NCBI GenBank assembly: GCA_013415695.1
Contig: JAAEEP010000009.1
Span: 32,317 to 96,316, forward strand
Length of the DNA: 64,000 bases
Origin: Methanomassiliicoccales archaeon
GTDB taxonomy: Archaea > Thermoplasmatota > Thermoplasmata > Methanomassiliicoccales > JAAEEP01
Direction of reading: 5' to 3'
Of this stretch, positions 28,628 to 37,596 are shown piece after piece. The notes beneath the pieces are model-generated. The model searched no databases and was not told the DNA's origin. It worked only from the letters and a program-made list of their open reading frames with translations. A program made the position numbers and the translations under genes. Each line of letters begins with the position of its first letter. The stretch's first letter is position 1.

Positions 28628-29244
28628 TCATCCTCTCTCCTTGCAACTTCCCTCGCCCTGTCAATCGCTCTCTCGTAAGATGCATCAAGCAGTTTCCATG
28701 TCTCCTCATCATCAAGGACCGAGTGCAGGAGCCTTTCCCTCTCGCCTTGATCGCTGACTGTCGATCTCAGCTCGCTCCTGAGTTCCTGCAGGAGCTGGCC
28801 CATGAGTCCAATCTCGTCGTTCAGCTCCCTCTCCAACCTTTCCCTCAGGAAACTTGAAAGGGCGGGACTACTCCCCAGGGTCGAAATGGCCACCAGGTAG
28901 GTTCCCTTGTTCACCACCGAGGGTATCAGGAAGTTGCCCGCCCCATGGGCTTGGTTGAACAACTTGCCCTTCTCCTGGGCCATATCGCAGATCATTTGGT
29001 TCAGAGCTTCATCGTCGGTAGCGGCGATCACGATGTCGCTCCTATCTACCAGTTCAACAACGTGGTCCATGGCCTCCCCCTCGATCCTGCTTACTCTCAG
29101 GGAATCGAAACCCGGGTGGAATTCCCTTGACACCACTATGACATCAGCCTCATCCTCGAAGTACTTCGCCTTTCGAAGACCTACATCTCCTCCGCCGAAG
29201 ACCACCACTCGCTTTTCCAGCAGATCGAGTACCAGGGGAAGCAT
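28624..29244 (-). CDS. Precorrin-2 dehydrogenase (CysG N-domain/Met8p-like)
   Basis: The 206-residue protein has M-L-P-L-V-L-D-L-L-E-K-R at the start, followed by V-V-V-F-G-G-G-D-V-G-L-R-K-A, a Rossmann NAD loop, then a D-R-S-D-I-V-I-A-A-T-D-D-E strand and a G-N-F-L-I-P-S-V segment typical of CysG-N/SirC/Met8 proteins. It oxidises precorrin-2 to sirohydrochlorin with NAD; some members also insert metal. It is the first gene of the operon, divergent from cfbE, and sirohydrochlorin is the substrate chelated with nickel at the start of F430 synthesis. The gene begins at 29244; no TATA box stands out upstream. Confidence 0.92.
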   Translation of the reverse strand: MLPLVLDLLEKRVVVFGGGDVGLRKAKYFEDEADVIVVSREFHPGFDSLRVSRIEGEAMDHVVELVDRSDIVIAATDDEALNQMICDMAQEKGKLFNQAHGAGNFLIPSVVNKGTYLVAISTLGSSPALSSFLRERLERELNDEIGLMGQLLQELRSELRSTVSDQGERERLLHSVLDDEETWKLLDASYERAIDRAREVARREDE

Positions 29245-29496
29245 CTAGACACCGATCACTCTACCTTCTTCAATCGAGTATTGGGCGGGAACATTGAAAT
29301 CTTTTTTCGCCGGAGGCTTTCATCCTTGCACCTTCAATTCATTATGCTCATATTGCTCTAGTCAGACAATCTTCTGCATCAGACGGCGAATGGCCATTTT
29401 GGCTGCTCAATGAGTTGAACGATCTTCACCCGAATTACGAAGGTATTCGCAGTAAAGGTAATGTGCCACCCCCTCATTTACTAGGAGGCGAGGAAT

Positions 29497-30789
29497 TTGA
29501 AGATCCTTATAATCGATATGACACATGGTGGCGACCTGCTCGCCCTGGAATATGCAGAACGCGAGAACGATGTCACATGCGTGGATTGCTATGGAACCTC
29601 CAGCGAGGAGAAGAGAGTCCTTCTCGAGGAGAAAGGCATTCGCTGCATGACCACCGCTCCCGATGAGGACTTCGATCTGCTCGTATCTCCCATCCACTGT
29701 CCAGATTCGTTCCTATCGAACACCAGGTATGAGAGCAGAAAGACCTTTCATGAGGCGGTGGGTGAGTTGGTGGTGTTCAGAGGAATGATCTTTGAGGTGA
29801 CCGGTGCAAGGGGCAAGACGACGACCTGCCACATCCTCTCGTTCATTCTCAATCGCTTCGGAAGGACGATCGCACAACTGAGCAGCCGAGGCATCCACTT
29901 CTACGATGAGGGAATAGAGACCATAGAGGAATGGGTGAGCATCGCACCTCCATCAATCCTCAAGGTCTCGAGGCTGGAGCTGCCATATGATCATTGGGTA
30001 CTGGAGGTCTCGCTTGGAGGAACTGGCCTGGCAGATGTGGGGATCATAACCACCCTGGGCGAGAACTACCCCATCGCTGCAGGCAGTCGCACGGCCTTCG
30101 ACGGGAAGAAACAGATGATGAACCTGGTGAAGAAGGTGGCGGTGATCCCAGAAGAGGAGCGAGAACTATGGACTCCCCAGATCCCTCCGGGGATATGGGT
30201 GTCCACCTTTGGAGAGGGTGGAAACGTCAACGGTGTCCTGGACGGGCCGCTTGAGCTGGGCAGCGATGTTGAGGTCAGGTTCAAATGCCTCCCTTTAGGA
30301 GAATTCTCGACCACACTCAAGGGCAACTTCCTGGTTCCGATATATCTGAGACCAATGGCGGCCGCCCTGGCTGGACTAAAATCCTGCGGAATCCCGATGC
30401 CACAGCTCTGCGAGGCACTGAAGGACTTCCCTGGTGTACCTGGAAGGGGCGAGGTCTACAAGGAAGGCGAGACATGGATCATCAAGGATCACAACCCCGG
30501 CGTCTCGGGTCACTCCATCGAGTTTGAGATCTCCATACTGGAGAAATTCTATGGTGTGGATGACGTGGGCCTGGTCATCGAACCGACTGCCAAAAGAGTG
30601 CGGGAGAGGCTCGATCTCAAGGAGATGGATCTCATATTCGATGTCCACGACTCGATCAAGGGGGCGTACCTCCTGAACCCAGAGGGTAAGGAGAAGGAAG
30701 TGAAGAACTTCACCTCCATCCAGGATATAGGAGAAGTGATGGATAGGCATCCGATCATCCTCTGGTGCACCAAAGGAGGATTCATCTAG
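29497..30789 (+). CDS. cfbE: Coenzyme F430 synthase (CfbE, Mur-ligase-like)
   Basis: The 430-residue protein starts M-K-I-L-I-I-D-M-T-H-G-G, the distinctive beginning of CfbE. It has the Mur-ligase ATP loop V-T-G-A-R-G-K-T-T-T at residues 101-110, and a Mur-like central and C-terminal domain (I-K-D-H-N-P-G-V near 331). CfbE closes the last ring (amide/carbocycle formation) from 15,17(3)-seco-F430-17(3)-acid to give F430, the nickel cofactor of methyl-coenzyme M reductase. The start is TTG behind GGAGG eight bases upstream. It faces away from the tetrapyrrole operon. The methanogen identity of the host rests largely on this gene. Confidence 0.88.
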   Translation: MKILIIDMTHGGDLLALEYAERENDVTCVDCYGTSSEEKRVLLEEKGIRCMTTAPDEDFDLLVSPIHCPDSFLSNTRYESRKTFHEAVGELVVFRGMIFEVTGARGKTTTCHILSFILNRFGRTIAQLSSRGIHFYDEGIETIEEWVSIAPPSILKVSRLELPYDHWVLEVSLGGTGLADVGIITTLGENYPIAAGSRTAFDGKKQMMNLVKKVAVIPEEERELWTPQIPPGIWVSTFGEGGNVNGVLDGPLELGSDVEVRFKCLPLGEFSTTLKGNFLVPIYLRPMAAALAGLKSCGIPMPQLCEALKDFPGVPGRGEVYKEGETWIIKDHNPGVSGHSIEFEISILEKFYGVDDVGLVIEPTAKRVRERLDLKEMDLIFDVHDSIKGAYLLNPEGKEKEVKNFTSIQDIGEVMDRHPIILWCTKGGFI

Positions 30790-30822
30790 CAATGAGCTCT
30801 TTGATTCAGGAGTCGGTACGAC

Positions 30823-31467
30823 CTACATTGGCTTTCTCAGCACGACCTGGTAGAGCCTTTTGGGGAGAGGACCTTCGGTGAACTCATCGATGCTCACGAT
30901 ATCGTATCCCTTGGCCAGCCTCCTGACCTTTTCCTCGGAGAAATAGTGGACCACGAACCCGTTCATCTCCCACATGTCCTCCCCCATATGAGTTCCATGG
31001 CGGAAATGAGGATCATCTATGTTCCTTACAGAGTAAATGTTAAATCCTCCCGGCCTCAGGACACGGAGCACCTCAGAAAATATCGCGGCCAACTCCTCCT
31101 CGCTGAGCTGCATGGTGAAGAACATGTGCGAGAAACAGGCGTCAATTGAATTATCTGGAAAAGGAATGCCCTCCCTCAGATCATGCTCCTTGATCTCGAG
31201 CAGGCCCTCAACCCCCAATACACGGGCGTTGTCCTTGAGCTGGTTCAGACATGTTCGGGAATAGTCCAGGGCGATGACTTTCATCCCCTCCTGCAGGAAA
31301 AGCACTGTATCCCTTCCTTGCCCGCATCCCAACTCGAGAACTTCTTTGGCTCCCTTCTCCATCAGGACCTTCAGGGCGCCAAGGCCTATGTGGCTTGGCT
31401 CGGTCCCGAACCTTTCAGGGAAATCACGGTAGATCGATTCCCAGTGCTCCCTTTGGTTATTCGTCAC
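30823..31467 (-). CDS. Class I SAM-dependent methyltransferase
   Basis: The 214-residue protein has motif I V-L-E-L-G-C-G-Q-G-R-D-T near residue 40, the acidic end of strand two (A-L-D-Y-S), motif post-I, and I-D-A-C-F-S-H-M-F-F. This is the Rossmann-fold methyltransferase layout. The Q-G-R-D variant occurs in TehB and thiol- or tellurite-type methyltransferases, but that is not sufficient to name a substrate. It is convergent with cfbE, 34 bases away, and transcribed divergently from another small methyltransferase. Confidence 0.85.
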   Translation of the reverse strand: MTNNQREHWESIYRDFPERFGTEPSHIGLGALKVLMEKGAKEVLELGCGQGRDTVLFLQEGMKVIALDYSRTCLNQLKDNARVLGVEGLLEIKEHDLREGIPFPDNSIDACFSHMFFTMQLSEEELAAIFSEVLRVLRPGGFNIYSVRNIDDPHFRHGTHMGEDMWEMNGFVVHYFSEEKVRRLAKGYDIVSIDEFTEGPLPKRLYQVVLRKPM

Positions 31468-31549
31468 CGCTTCGATAATCGGAATGCTCCCTTACAAACC
31501 TTCGTATCTTTTTTTATTATGAACCTTCCATATTCTTGATGGGAGAGAG

Positions 31550-32080
31550 ATGGACAAACCCATGGGAAAACTCAGCTTCAAGATGATGGCAGCCATGCTC
31601 CGATTGTTCAAGAGAGGGCCGTTCATGAGACAGCGCCTGGAATTCGCCGGGATACGGGAAGGGCATGTGGTCCTGGATTTCGGTTCAGGTCCGGGGTACT
31701 TCGCCGCTCTCGCTGCTGAGATTGTGGGCCCCCATGGCAAGGTGTACGCTGCGGATATCCAGCCCCTGGTCACATATTACATTGAGAGACTCAAGGAGAA
31801 TAGATGCCTTGAAAATCTGGAAGCAATTGTGACCGACTGCGATACATCCCTTCCCGACGAAAGCGTGGACGTTGTCCTGCTGTTCGACATCATCCACATG
31901 CTGGAGGACCCTTACAGGATAATTAGCGAAATGAGAAGGGTTCTTAAAAACGACGGTACCCTCTGCATGGACGTGTATCACATGGACGAGGGGCGAGCGA
32001 TCAGGATCATCGAGAGCGTGGGCTTCAGCAAGGATGGGCAACTGGAGAACACCATCAACTTTGTGAAGAATATCGAATAA
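31550..32080 (+). CDS. Class I SAM-dependent methyltransferase, small
   Basis: The 176-residue protein has motif I V-L-D-F-G-S-G-P-G-Y-F near residue 43, an acidic A-A-D-I-Q-P end of strand two, and V-D-V-V-L-L-F-D-I-I-H-M, typical of UbiE/COQ5-like methyltransferases. It starts with ATG after GGGAGAG. Substrate unknown; the domain is nearly complete but short. It is divergent from the methyltransferase at 30823 and convergent with the propeller protein. Confidence 0.82.
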   Translation: MDKPMGKLSFKMMAAMLRLFKRGPFMRQRLEFAGIREGHVVLDFGSGPGYFAALAAEIVGPHGKVYAADIQPLVTYYIERLKENRCLENLEAIVTDCDTSLPDESVDVVLLFDIIHMLEDPYRIISEMRRVLKNDGTLCMDVYHMDEGRAIRIIESVGFSKDGQLENTINFVKNIE

Positions 32081-32109
32081 AAGGAAGAAAGGGGAAGGGG
32101 TTTCTCGTT

Positions 32110-34287
32110 CTACCACTTGCTCTTGCCCTTGCCGGTTTTCTTTGGAGGCCACTGTGGCTGCTTTGGTTGCTGTTCTCCACCGCCTCCCCTGAGGAAGAAG
32201 TACAGGAAGGCAAGGATGGCGACCACTACCACGATTATCACGATGTAGATCCAGAGGTCTATATCGCCTGTGACATCTCCGATAGAGGTCGATGTTGACG
32301 CAACTTGGCCCTCGCCCATGCTGTTGATCGCCTGAACCTGGTAGTAGTACACATTCCCGCTCTCCACGGATGTGTCATTGTACTGCAGAACATTTCCAAT
32401 GGTCGTGAGAAGTACAATCGAGTCGGGTGAGGTGCCTCTAGAGATCTTGTAGTTGGTCACTGGAGACCCGCCATCGCTTGCCGGAGGCTCCCAGTGGAGT
32501 GTGATCGTGCTTCCTCCAGGGGTAGCGCTGAGATTCAGCGGAGCGGAGGGTGGTGTCGGCTGCACCGGTGAGAAGGGAGTGGCGGTTACAAGGTTCGACC
32601 TCTCGCCCTCACCCTCGGCGTTGACAGCACTGACGCTGTAGTAGTAGGTCTGTCCATTGACGAGGTCGGCGGTATCGTTGTAGGAGGTCACCACTTCCAG
32701 CTCAGCTTCCAAGCTGAGGGAGAGTGGACCAGTTCCCCTGTAGACATAGTAGTGGGTAATAGCCGAAGCTCCGGAATTGAAAGGTGGATCCCAGTCAAGC
32801 TGTACCCATAGCCCGCTCGATGTCGCTTCCAGGTTCTGAGGTGCCGATGGTACCACGCCTTCGGCATTGGGTATGGCGAACACTATCTCGGTGGCCACGC
32901 CCTCACCATAACTGTTGACCGCGCTGACCTTGTAGTAGTAAGGATGGTCGTTTCCAAGATTGGTATCGTTGAAGAAGAGATCAGTGGTCTCGTTCAGATA
33001 TTCCAGAGTTTTGTATGATGTCCCCCTGTATATGATATAATGGTTGACTGGCGTAAAACCATGATTAGAGGGTTGGTTCCACTCGAGTAGAACGAAACGA
33101 TCGCCTGCCGTGGCGTTGAGATCCTGCGGGGCGGTAGGTAGTTCGTTCTGGGAATGCGCATACTTCAGATCCTTGTCAAATGAATCATAGTAGCTGATGT
33201 GGAAATTGTCATCCTCATCTCCTGTGACGGAGGTGAATTGTCCTACGTTGCCCTCATCTATTGTGCTCGCAGACCAAGTCACACCTGATTTGGCAAAATA
33301 GACCAGGTTGCCCAGATCGGATTCGAAGCAGCTGATGTGAGGAGCACCCATAGAATCGAGTACCAGTGATGAGTACTTGCCAATGTCTCCCTTGTCCTCC
33401 AGGGTGGATGTTGCCCAAACCCCGCCCGGATTAGTGGCATACTTCAGGGCGGTGTTGGTTGCGTCGTAATAGCTGATGTGAAGGGTCTCACTTGGTCCAA
33501 TGTCGATCGAGGTCCACAGTCCAACGTTACCCACACTATCAAGAGGAGACACACTCCAGGTTGGAAGGGCGTTCGTGGCGTACTTCAGATTGCCATTGGA
33601 GACATCGTAGTAGCTGATATGCGCCTTGTCACTTAGATCCATGATAATTGCGGAGTATTGACCCACATTACCATCTGCATCAACAGCTGTTTTGTTCCAT
33701 GCTCCGCCCTGATTGGTCACATACTTCAGGTTGCCGTTGTTCGCATCGTAATAGCTGATATGCACCTTATCTGAAGAATCCAGGGTGATCGATGAATACT
33801 GACCCACGTTAGGATTATTATCGATCACGGAGGTGCTCCATATGCCGCCAGAGTTCGTGGCATATTTCAGGTGACCATTGGTCGCATCGTAATAGCTAAT
33901 GTGAGCGCTTCCATTGGAGTCCACAGCAATTGAGGAATACTGACCGACATTCCCCACATTGTCGCCCACTTGGATTACCCAGGCTCCTTCTGAGGTAAAG
34001 GCATACATCAGACGCCCCATCGTTGCGTCGTAGTAGCTGATATGAACGTTACCTTCAGCGTCGACTGCTATGGATGAGAACTGACCCACATCATTCTCGC
34101 TGTCGATGGACATGGTGATCCAGTTGTCACCTGTCGCGGACACGCTTATCGTGGCGATGGAGAGAAACATCATCGCAGCCATCGATATCGCAAGGAATGA
34201 AATGACGGCCCGTCTCCGATCCTCCCTGGGTTTCGGACATCCATGGATTGATTCCGTATCTCTCCTAGGTCTCATTTCACCACTCAT
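32110..34287 (-). CDS. Exported seven-repeat beta-propeller / three FnIII domain surface protein
   Basis: The 725-residue protein has a long basic N terminus and a hydrophobic export segment (about residues 27-48, ending in S-V-S-A-T). Seven repeats of about 47 residues follow (about 55-375), each with N-V-G-Q-Y-S-S-I, then H-I-S-Y-Y-D-A-x-N-G-x-L-K-Y-A-T-N, and W. This predicts a seven-bladed propeller. Three fibronectin type III domains (about 385-655, each with W-x-P-P or W-N-Q-P and Y-Y-Y-x-V-S/Q-A-V/I-N) come next, then a C-terminal membrane anchor with a basic tail. It is likely a surface-exposed binding protein, ligand unknown. The DNA repeats are 141 bases apart. Confidence 0.9.
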   Translation of the reverse strand: MSGEMRPRRDTESIHGCPKPREDRRRAVISFLAISMAAMMFLSIATISVSATGDNWITMSIDSENDVGQFSSIAVDAEGNVHISYYDATMGRLMYAFTSEGAWVIQVGDNVGNVGQYSSIAVDSNGSAHISYYDATNGHLKYATNSGGIWSTSVIDNNPNVGQYSSITLDSSDKVHISYYDANNGNLKYVTNQGGAWNKTAVDADGNVGQYSAIIMDLSDKAHISYYDVSNGNLKYATNALPTWSVSPLDSVGNVGLWTSIDIGPSETLHISYYDATNTALKYATNPGGVWATSTLEDKGDIGKYSSLVLDSMGAPHISCFESDLGNLVYFAKSGVTWSASTIDEGNVGQFTSVTGDEDDNFHISYYDSFDKDLKYAHSQNELPTAPQDLNATAGDRFVLLEWNQPSNHGFTPVNHYIIYRGTSYKTLEYLNETTDLFFNDTNLGNDHPYYYKVSAVNSYGEGVATEIVFAIPNAEGVVPSAPQNLEATSSGLWVQLDWDPPFNSGASAITHYYVYRGTGPLSLSLEAELEVVTSYNDTADLVNGQTYYYSVSAVNAEGEGERSNLVTATPFSPVQPTPPSAPLNLSATPGGSTITLHWEPPASDGGSPVTNYKISRGTSPDSIVLLTTIGNVLQYNDTSVESGNVYYYQVQAINSMGEGQVASTSTSIGDVTGDIDLWIYIVIIVVVVAILAFLYFFLRGGGGEQQPKQPQWPPKKTGKGKSKW
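33461..34043 (-). repeat. Tandem 141-base coding repeats of the propeller
   Basis: The 20-base block reading C/T-CGTA-A/G-TAGCTGAT-A/G-TG on the plus strand occurs at about 33461, 33601, 33742, 33883 and 34024, spaced by about 141 bases. These encode the conserved H-I-S-Y-Y-D-A of successive blades. The near identity at DNA level suggests recent amplification or ongoing recombination between blades. Confidence 0.75.
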
Positions 34288-34454
34288 CCCAGATAGTTAC
34301 ATTATGCGGGGAAAATCAATATCGATTCCTTAACGAAATCCCCATATCCATCTGAAGGCTGGAACTTACTGTTATAAGTCTGCCACCAGATGAGGCTGCA
34401 TCCCATATATTTCTGGATTTCCCCCTGACAAAAATGGGGATTGCCGGTACTCGC

Positions 34455-34464
34455 TATAAAACTA
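34455..34464 (+). promoter_or_regulatory. TATA box upstream of the PspC-domain gene
   Basis: GCTATAAAAC is a near-consensus TATA element. A start of transcription near 34487 and a leader of about 90 bases before the ATG at 34577 follow. A nine-codon ATG frame starts in this leader (near 34490) but has no evident significance. Confidence 0.5.
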
Positions 34465-34576
34465 TTGTTTCCAGTCCAGTGGGTTGTGATGCTTGAACTT
34501 CTGGAAGCTTGTCAATGATAGGTATGATATAGTGTCTTTTCTTACCTGTTCGTGAGATCAGGAACGAGGATGGACA

Positions 34577-35485
34577 ATGCGATACTGCAATAACTGCGGC
34601 CATGAGAACATGGACGATGCTCAGTACTGCAATAACTGCGGAAGATCATTGAAACCAGATGCATATCAGCAGAAGGAAAAAGGCGATTTCGAGCGCAGGA
34701 TCGATGACTTCGCTCAAGAGATGGGAGCCCTGGGCAAGAGGGTAGAGAAGGAATTCAACAGCAGGGGGGGTGACTTCGAATCCTGGTCCGACAGCACACT
34801 GGGAATCCTGGGCCCCCTCATATGGAGCCTGATAGGTCTTGCCTTTCTTGTCCTCATCATCGGAGTCATGTCGCTGATCGGAAATAGCGTCCAGACATTC
34901 CATGATATTGCGGACTTCCTTCTTGCCAACATCTGGCTCATCTTCGCCCTTGGGTTACTGTTCTCATACTCCAACTTCTTCTCGAGAAGATACAAGGAAA
35001 AATTCAGATGGGTGCAGCCCATATTCACGGCACTTGGAATCGTCTTCGGGTTGTGGATCGCGTCCGAGATAATGTTCATTCTGGCTACGAACTTCAATAT
35101 CGAATTCCTGGAGACCATATCGTCCATAATGTCCACCTATCTAGGCGTCATATTCATCGTGATTCTTGCGATCGGGTACGTGGTATTTCTAATAAGCCTG
35201 ATGTCGTCAACTGGAGCATCCATGGAAGCTCGGTCCAGTTACAATCAACCTCAGAGGAGTTATGATTTCACCTCTCAGGGAGAATACAAGCGTCTCTACC
35301 GCTCGGGCAGGAACCGGGTTCTGGGCGGGGTATGCGGCGGCATGGGAGAGTATGCCAACCTGGATCCCAACATAATCAGGATCATATGGATCATCCTGCT
35401 GGTGGTGTCTCTTGGCATAGCGATCCTAGGCTACTTCATCTGCTGGATAATCATTCCAAGGAACCCCTACGATACCTGGCAGTGA
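34577..35485 (+). CDS. Zinc-ribbon, membrane and PspC-domain protein
   Basis: The 302-residue protein begins with a zinc ribbon (C4-x2-C7-x10-C18-x2-C21 within M-R-Y-C-N-N-C-G). About four hydrophobic segments follow between 75 and 210, and a C-terminal PspC domain at about 238-300 (R-L-Y-R-S-G-R-N-R-V-L-G-G-V-C-G-G-M-G-E-Y). PspC-domain proteins respond to membrane stress in bacteria; archaeal members are less understood. The combination with a zinc ribbon and extra helices is a recurring archaeal architecture. A role in membrane stress is inference. Confidence 0.88.
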   Translation: MRYCNNCGHENMDDAQYCNNCGRSLKPDAYQQKEKGDFERRIDDFAQEMGALGKRVEKEFNSRGGDFESWSDSTLGILGPLIWSLIGLAFLVLIIGVMSLIGNSVQTFHDIADFLLANIWLIFALGLLFSYSNFFSRRYKEKFRWVQPIFTALGIVFGLWIASEIMFILATNFNIEFLETISSIMSTYLGVIFIVILAIGYVVFLISLMSSTGASMEARSSYNQPQRSYDFTSQGEYKRLYRSGRNRVLGGVCGGMGEYANLDPNIIRIIWIILLVVSLGIAILGYFICWIIIPRNPYDTWQ

Positions 35486-35553
35486 ACTACCAGTGCTCAT
35501 GAAAAGGAAATCATGAATTATCATGAGAGTCCTTTGCTCTCCGAGGAGAATGC

Positions 35554-36660
35554 ATGGACAGTGGTAGATCCAGAACACTGGTCGAGAGACAGAGGACAGA
35601 TGGAATTATTCTGAAATCCTTCATTATGGTCTTCGTCCTATTACTCATTGTTTTCATCGGATTCAATATTTCGAGCGGAGACTTGACCGAAGTCCCCGCA
35701 AGCGTGATGATCGCGCTGATACCGGCGTTCTTCATCACGGGCCTGATCTCGATCGCCCTGCAACGCCGCATCGTCAAGATACCGGTGAGGAAGATCCTGG
35801 TTTGGTTCATCCTGGCATCTCTGCTATTAGGAGTTTCTATCGCCCTCGTGTTATACACTCTTGACCTAACTAGTAATGTTGAGCTGACATTCGGAGCTGA
35901 AAATGAAGTGAAGAGCCTGTTGCTGATAGGAGTGTTCTTGATCTCCTTCGTGATAGCCATCATCGTGGAGCTGTTCCTCTTTGTCCTGGGGTTCGGAGCC
36001 ATCGGTGTGGTGATCGCCCTGGAGAGGAGATACTCTCCCAAGATACTCGTGAGATTGGCGAACCTCAGCGATAATGAGAAGAAAGGTCTCTTCGACAGGA
36101 TCATCGCCTGGATCTTCAACATCCCGCCGTACCTTGACTCCTCCACATTAAGGGTGAGCAACAGGAGGAGAGAGGGATTTCCATGGAAGAGCTTCTGGAA
36201 GGCGACGGTATGGGAATTGCTGTTCGCGGCGCTGGTGGCACTCTACATAAGCCTGAATCCATTCCTTCTCTCGGGGGTGAGGATCGAAAGTCTGTTCTCT
36301 ACGCTCACCTCCATCTCGTACCTGCTTCCCCTGATTATCCTGCCCTGGTTCATCTATGCGGCGATAGACGCCAGGATAACCGGGGTCACAAGGGATTTCA
36401 GGCTCTACGACGGCATCAAGTCAAAGGTATTCCAGACACTAGGTCTTGTGGGAACGCTAATCGTCTTTGTGCGCTTCGCCCTGGAGAGGAACAGCGGGAT
36501 GACCATCCTTGTCCTTTTCATGGGCTTCATCGTGATCTTCCTGATCGTCGCTACACTCTTCAACTTCATCTACTTCAACAGCTTCGAGGAGGAGCTGGGG
36601 GCGGATGTGTGCGAGACCTTCGAGAGCATGAGGCCCGCAAGGGAGCTGGAAGATGGATGA
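35554..36660 (+). CDS. Multi-pass membrane protein, uncharacterised
   Basis: The 368-residue protein has about eight to nine hydrophobic segments with basic loops (R-R-I-V-K-I-P-V-R-K) and a short hydrophilic stretch around residues 185-215. I do not recognise the family. It starts with ATG a few bases after CGAGGAG and overlaps the next gene by eight bases, implying translational coupling with the acetyltransferase at 36653. The PspC gene lies 68 bases upstream on the same strand, so a three-gene unit is possible. Confidence 0.75.
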   Translation: MDSGRSRTLVERQRTDGIILKSFIMVFVLLLIVFIGFNISSGDLTEVPASVMIALIPAFFITGLISIALQRRIVKIPVRKILVWFILASLLLGVSIALVLYTLDLTSNVELTFGAENEVKSLLLIGVFLISFVIAIIVELFLFVLGFGAIGVVIALERRYSPKILVRLANLSDNEKKGLFDRIIAWIFNIPPYLDSSTLRVSNRRREGFPWKSFWKATVWELLFAALVALYISLNPFLLSGVRIESLFSTLTSISYLLPLIILPWFIYAAIDARITGVTRDFRLYDGIKSKVFQTLGLVGTLIVFVRFALERNSGMTILVLFMGFIVIFLIVATLFNFIYFNSFEEELGADVCETFESMRPARELEDG

Positions 36661-37282
36661 GGTGACGATCAGACCTTTCGGGGAAGAGGACTTCATAAGG
36701 GTATCGGAGATTTTGGCCCAGTCGTTCCAGGACAAGTTCGGCAGACTCTCCCGTGTGGAACCAGAGAGGATGTCTTCTCTTCTCAAAGAATCAGGCATAC
36801 TCCATGATCTCCCCTTTCCAGGGTACTTCGTGGCCGAACTTCATAAGAGGGTTATCGGGGTCATCATGCTCAAGTGGCTCGGACAGAGGAGACCTCCTCA
36901 AGCGAAGTGTCCCAAGAAGAGGACGAAGTGGATGGAGAGGCACAGGCTCAGGTTCGGGCTCTTCCTCTTGGGTCGCCGGGCTGAGGAGGGAGCTTGCTAC
37001 ATCCAGTACCTCGCAGTCGCTCCTGAAGCGAGGAGGTCTGGGGCGGGGACTGCCCTTCTGAGCGAGGCTAGAGTATTCGCTTCCTCGCGTCGCTTTGATA
37101 CCATGATGCTCTATGTGGCAAGCATCAACAGGAGAGCCGTGAGCCTTTACACGAAAATGGGGTTCCGAAGGACCAGAATAATTGAGAGTGGAATCACCCA
37201 TCGTTTTTTCGGTATTCGAGAATGGTGGCTCTTAGAGCTCGAGCTTCTTCCTCCAGGGATGCAAAGCCCAGAAGATAAATAA
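36653..37282 (+). CDS. GNAT-family N-acetyltransferase
   Basis: The 209-residue protein begins V-T-I-R-P-F-G-E-E-D-F, a common GNAT start. It has the acetyl-CoA motif V-A-P-E-A-R-R-S-G-A-G-T-A-L-L near residue 121 and V-S-L-Y-T-K-M-G-F-R near 163, the classical motif B ending of RimI-like enzymes. The middle (about 75-110) is unusually basic. It would acetylate an amine on a protein or small molecule; substrate unknown. It overlaps the membrane-protein gene by eight bases. Confidence 0.86.
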   Translation: MDEVTIRPFGEEDFIRVSEILAQSFQDKFGRLSRVEPERMSSLLKESGILHDLPFPGYFVAELHKRVIGVIMLKWLGQRRPPQAKCPKKRTKWMERHRLRFGLFLLGRRAEEGACYIQYLAVAPEARRSGAGTALLSEARVFASSRRFDTMMLYVASINRRAVSLYTKMGFRRTRIIESGITHRFFGIREWWLLELELLPPGMQSPEDK

Positions 37283-37336
37283 ATACGATGATTTTAATAT
37301 TAAATTTGAATTATCAGCTCTGATACTCAAAGCCTA

Positions 37337-37347
37337 TCGTTATATAG
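37337..37347 (+). promoter_or_regulatory. TATA box before a 42-residue small ORF
   Basis: CGTTATATAGC resembles an archaeal TATA box and lies about 65 bases before the small-ORF start at 37407. Confidence 0.35.
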
Positions 37348-37406
37348 CAAATGATATCGGTGGGGATACGGCTATCAAACGCGATTTCAATGAGGGGAGT
37401 GATGGG

Positions 37407-37535
37407 ATGACTGCAGATATCAGTCAACTGGAAGGCGACCACGGGGATGAGATTCTCATGGAAGACATGATTATCAGGCCTGTCGGAATCCCGATCAAGG
37501 AGGTGCGGGTGATGGCAAGGCTTGAGGAGATCTAG
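37407..37535 (+). CDS. Possible small protein, 42 residues
   Basis: The ATG at 37407 follows AGGGGAG (37393-37399) by seven bases, and a TATA-like box lies about 65 bases upstream, so the signals of a real gene are all present. The product is acidic at the start and ends with I-I-R-P-V-G-I-P-I-K-E-V-R-V-M-A-R-L-E-E-I, which looks like a beta-alpha element. I do not recognise it. It lies in a 314-base stretch without other genes, so it is either a real small gene or the start of a truncated one. Confidence 0.4.
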   Translation: MTADISQLEGDHGDEILMEDMIIRPVGIPIKEVRVMARLEEI

Positions 37536-37596
37536 AAGAACGGTGTACGGAGAGGACAATCAGGACTTCTCCACCTCCACCCTTTCCATAGCAGAA

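Noticed and set aside
29407..29697. Minus-strand frame over the start of cfbE
   Set aside because: Antisense to the recognised start of CfbE and the spacer; no supporting signal.
33461..34043. CRISPR-like array because of evenly spaced repeats
   Set aside because: The spacing of 141 bases and coding frame show that these are protein repeats of the propeller.
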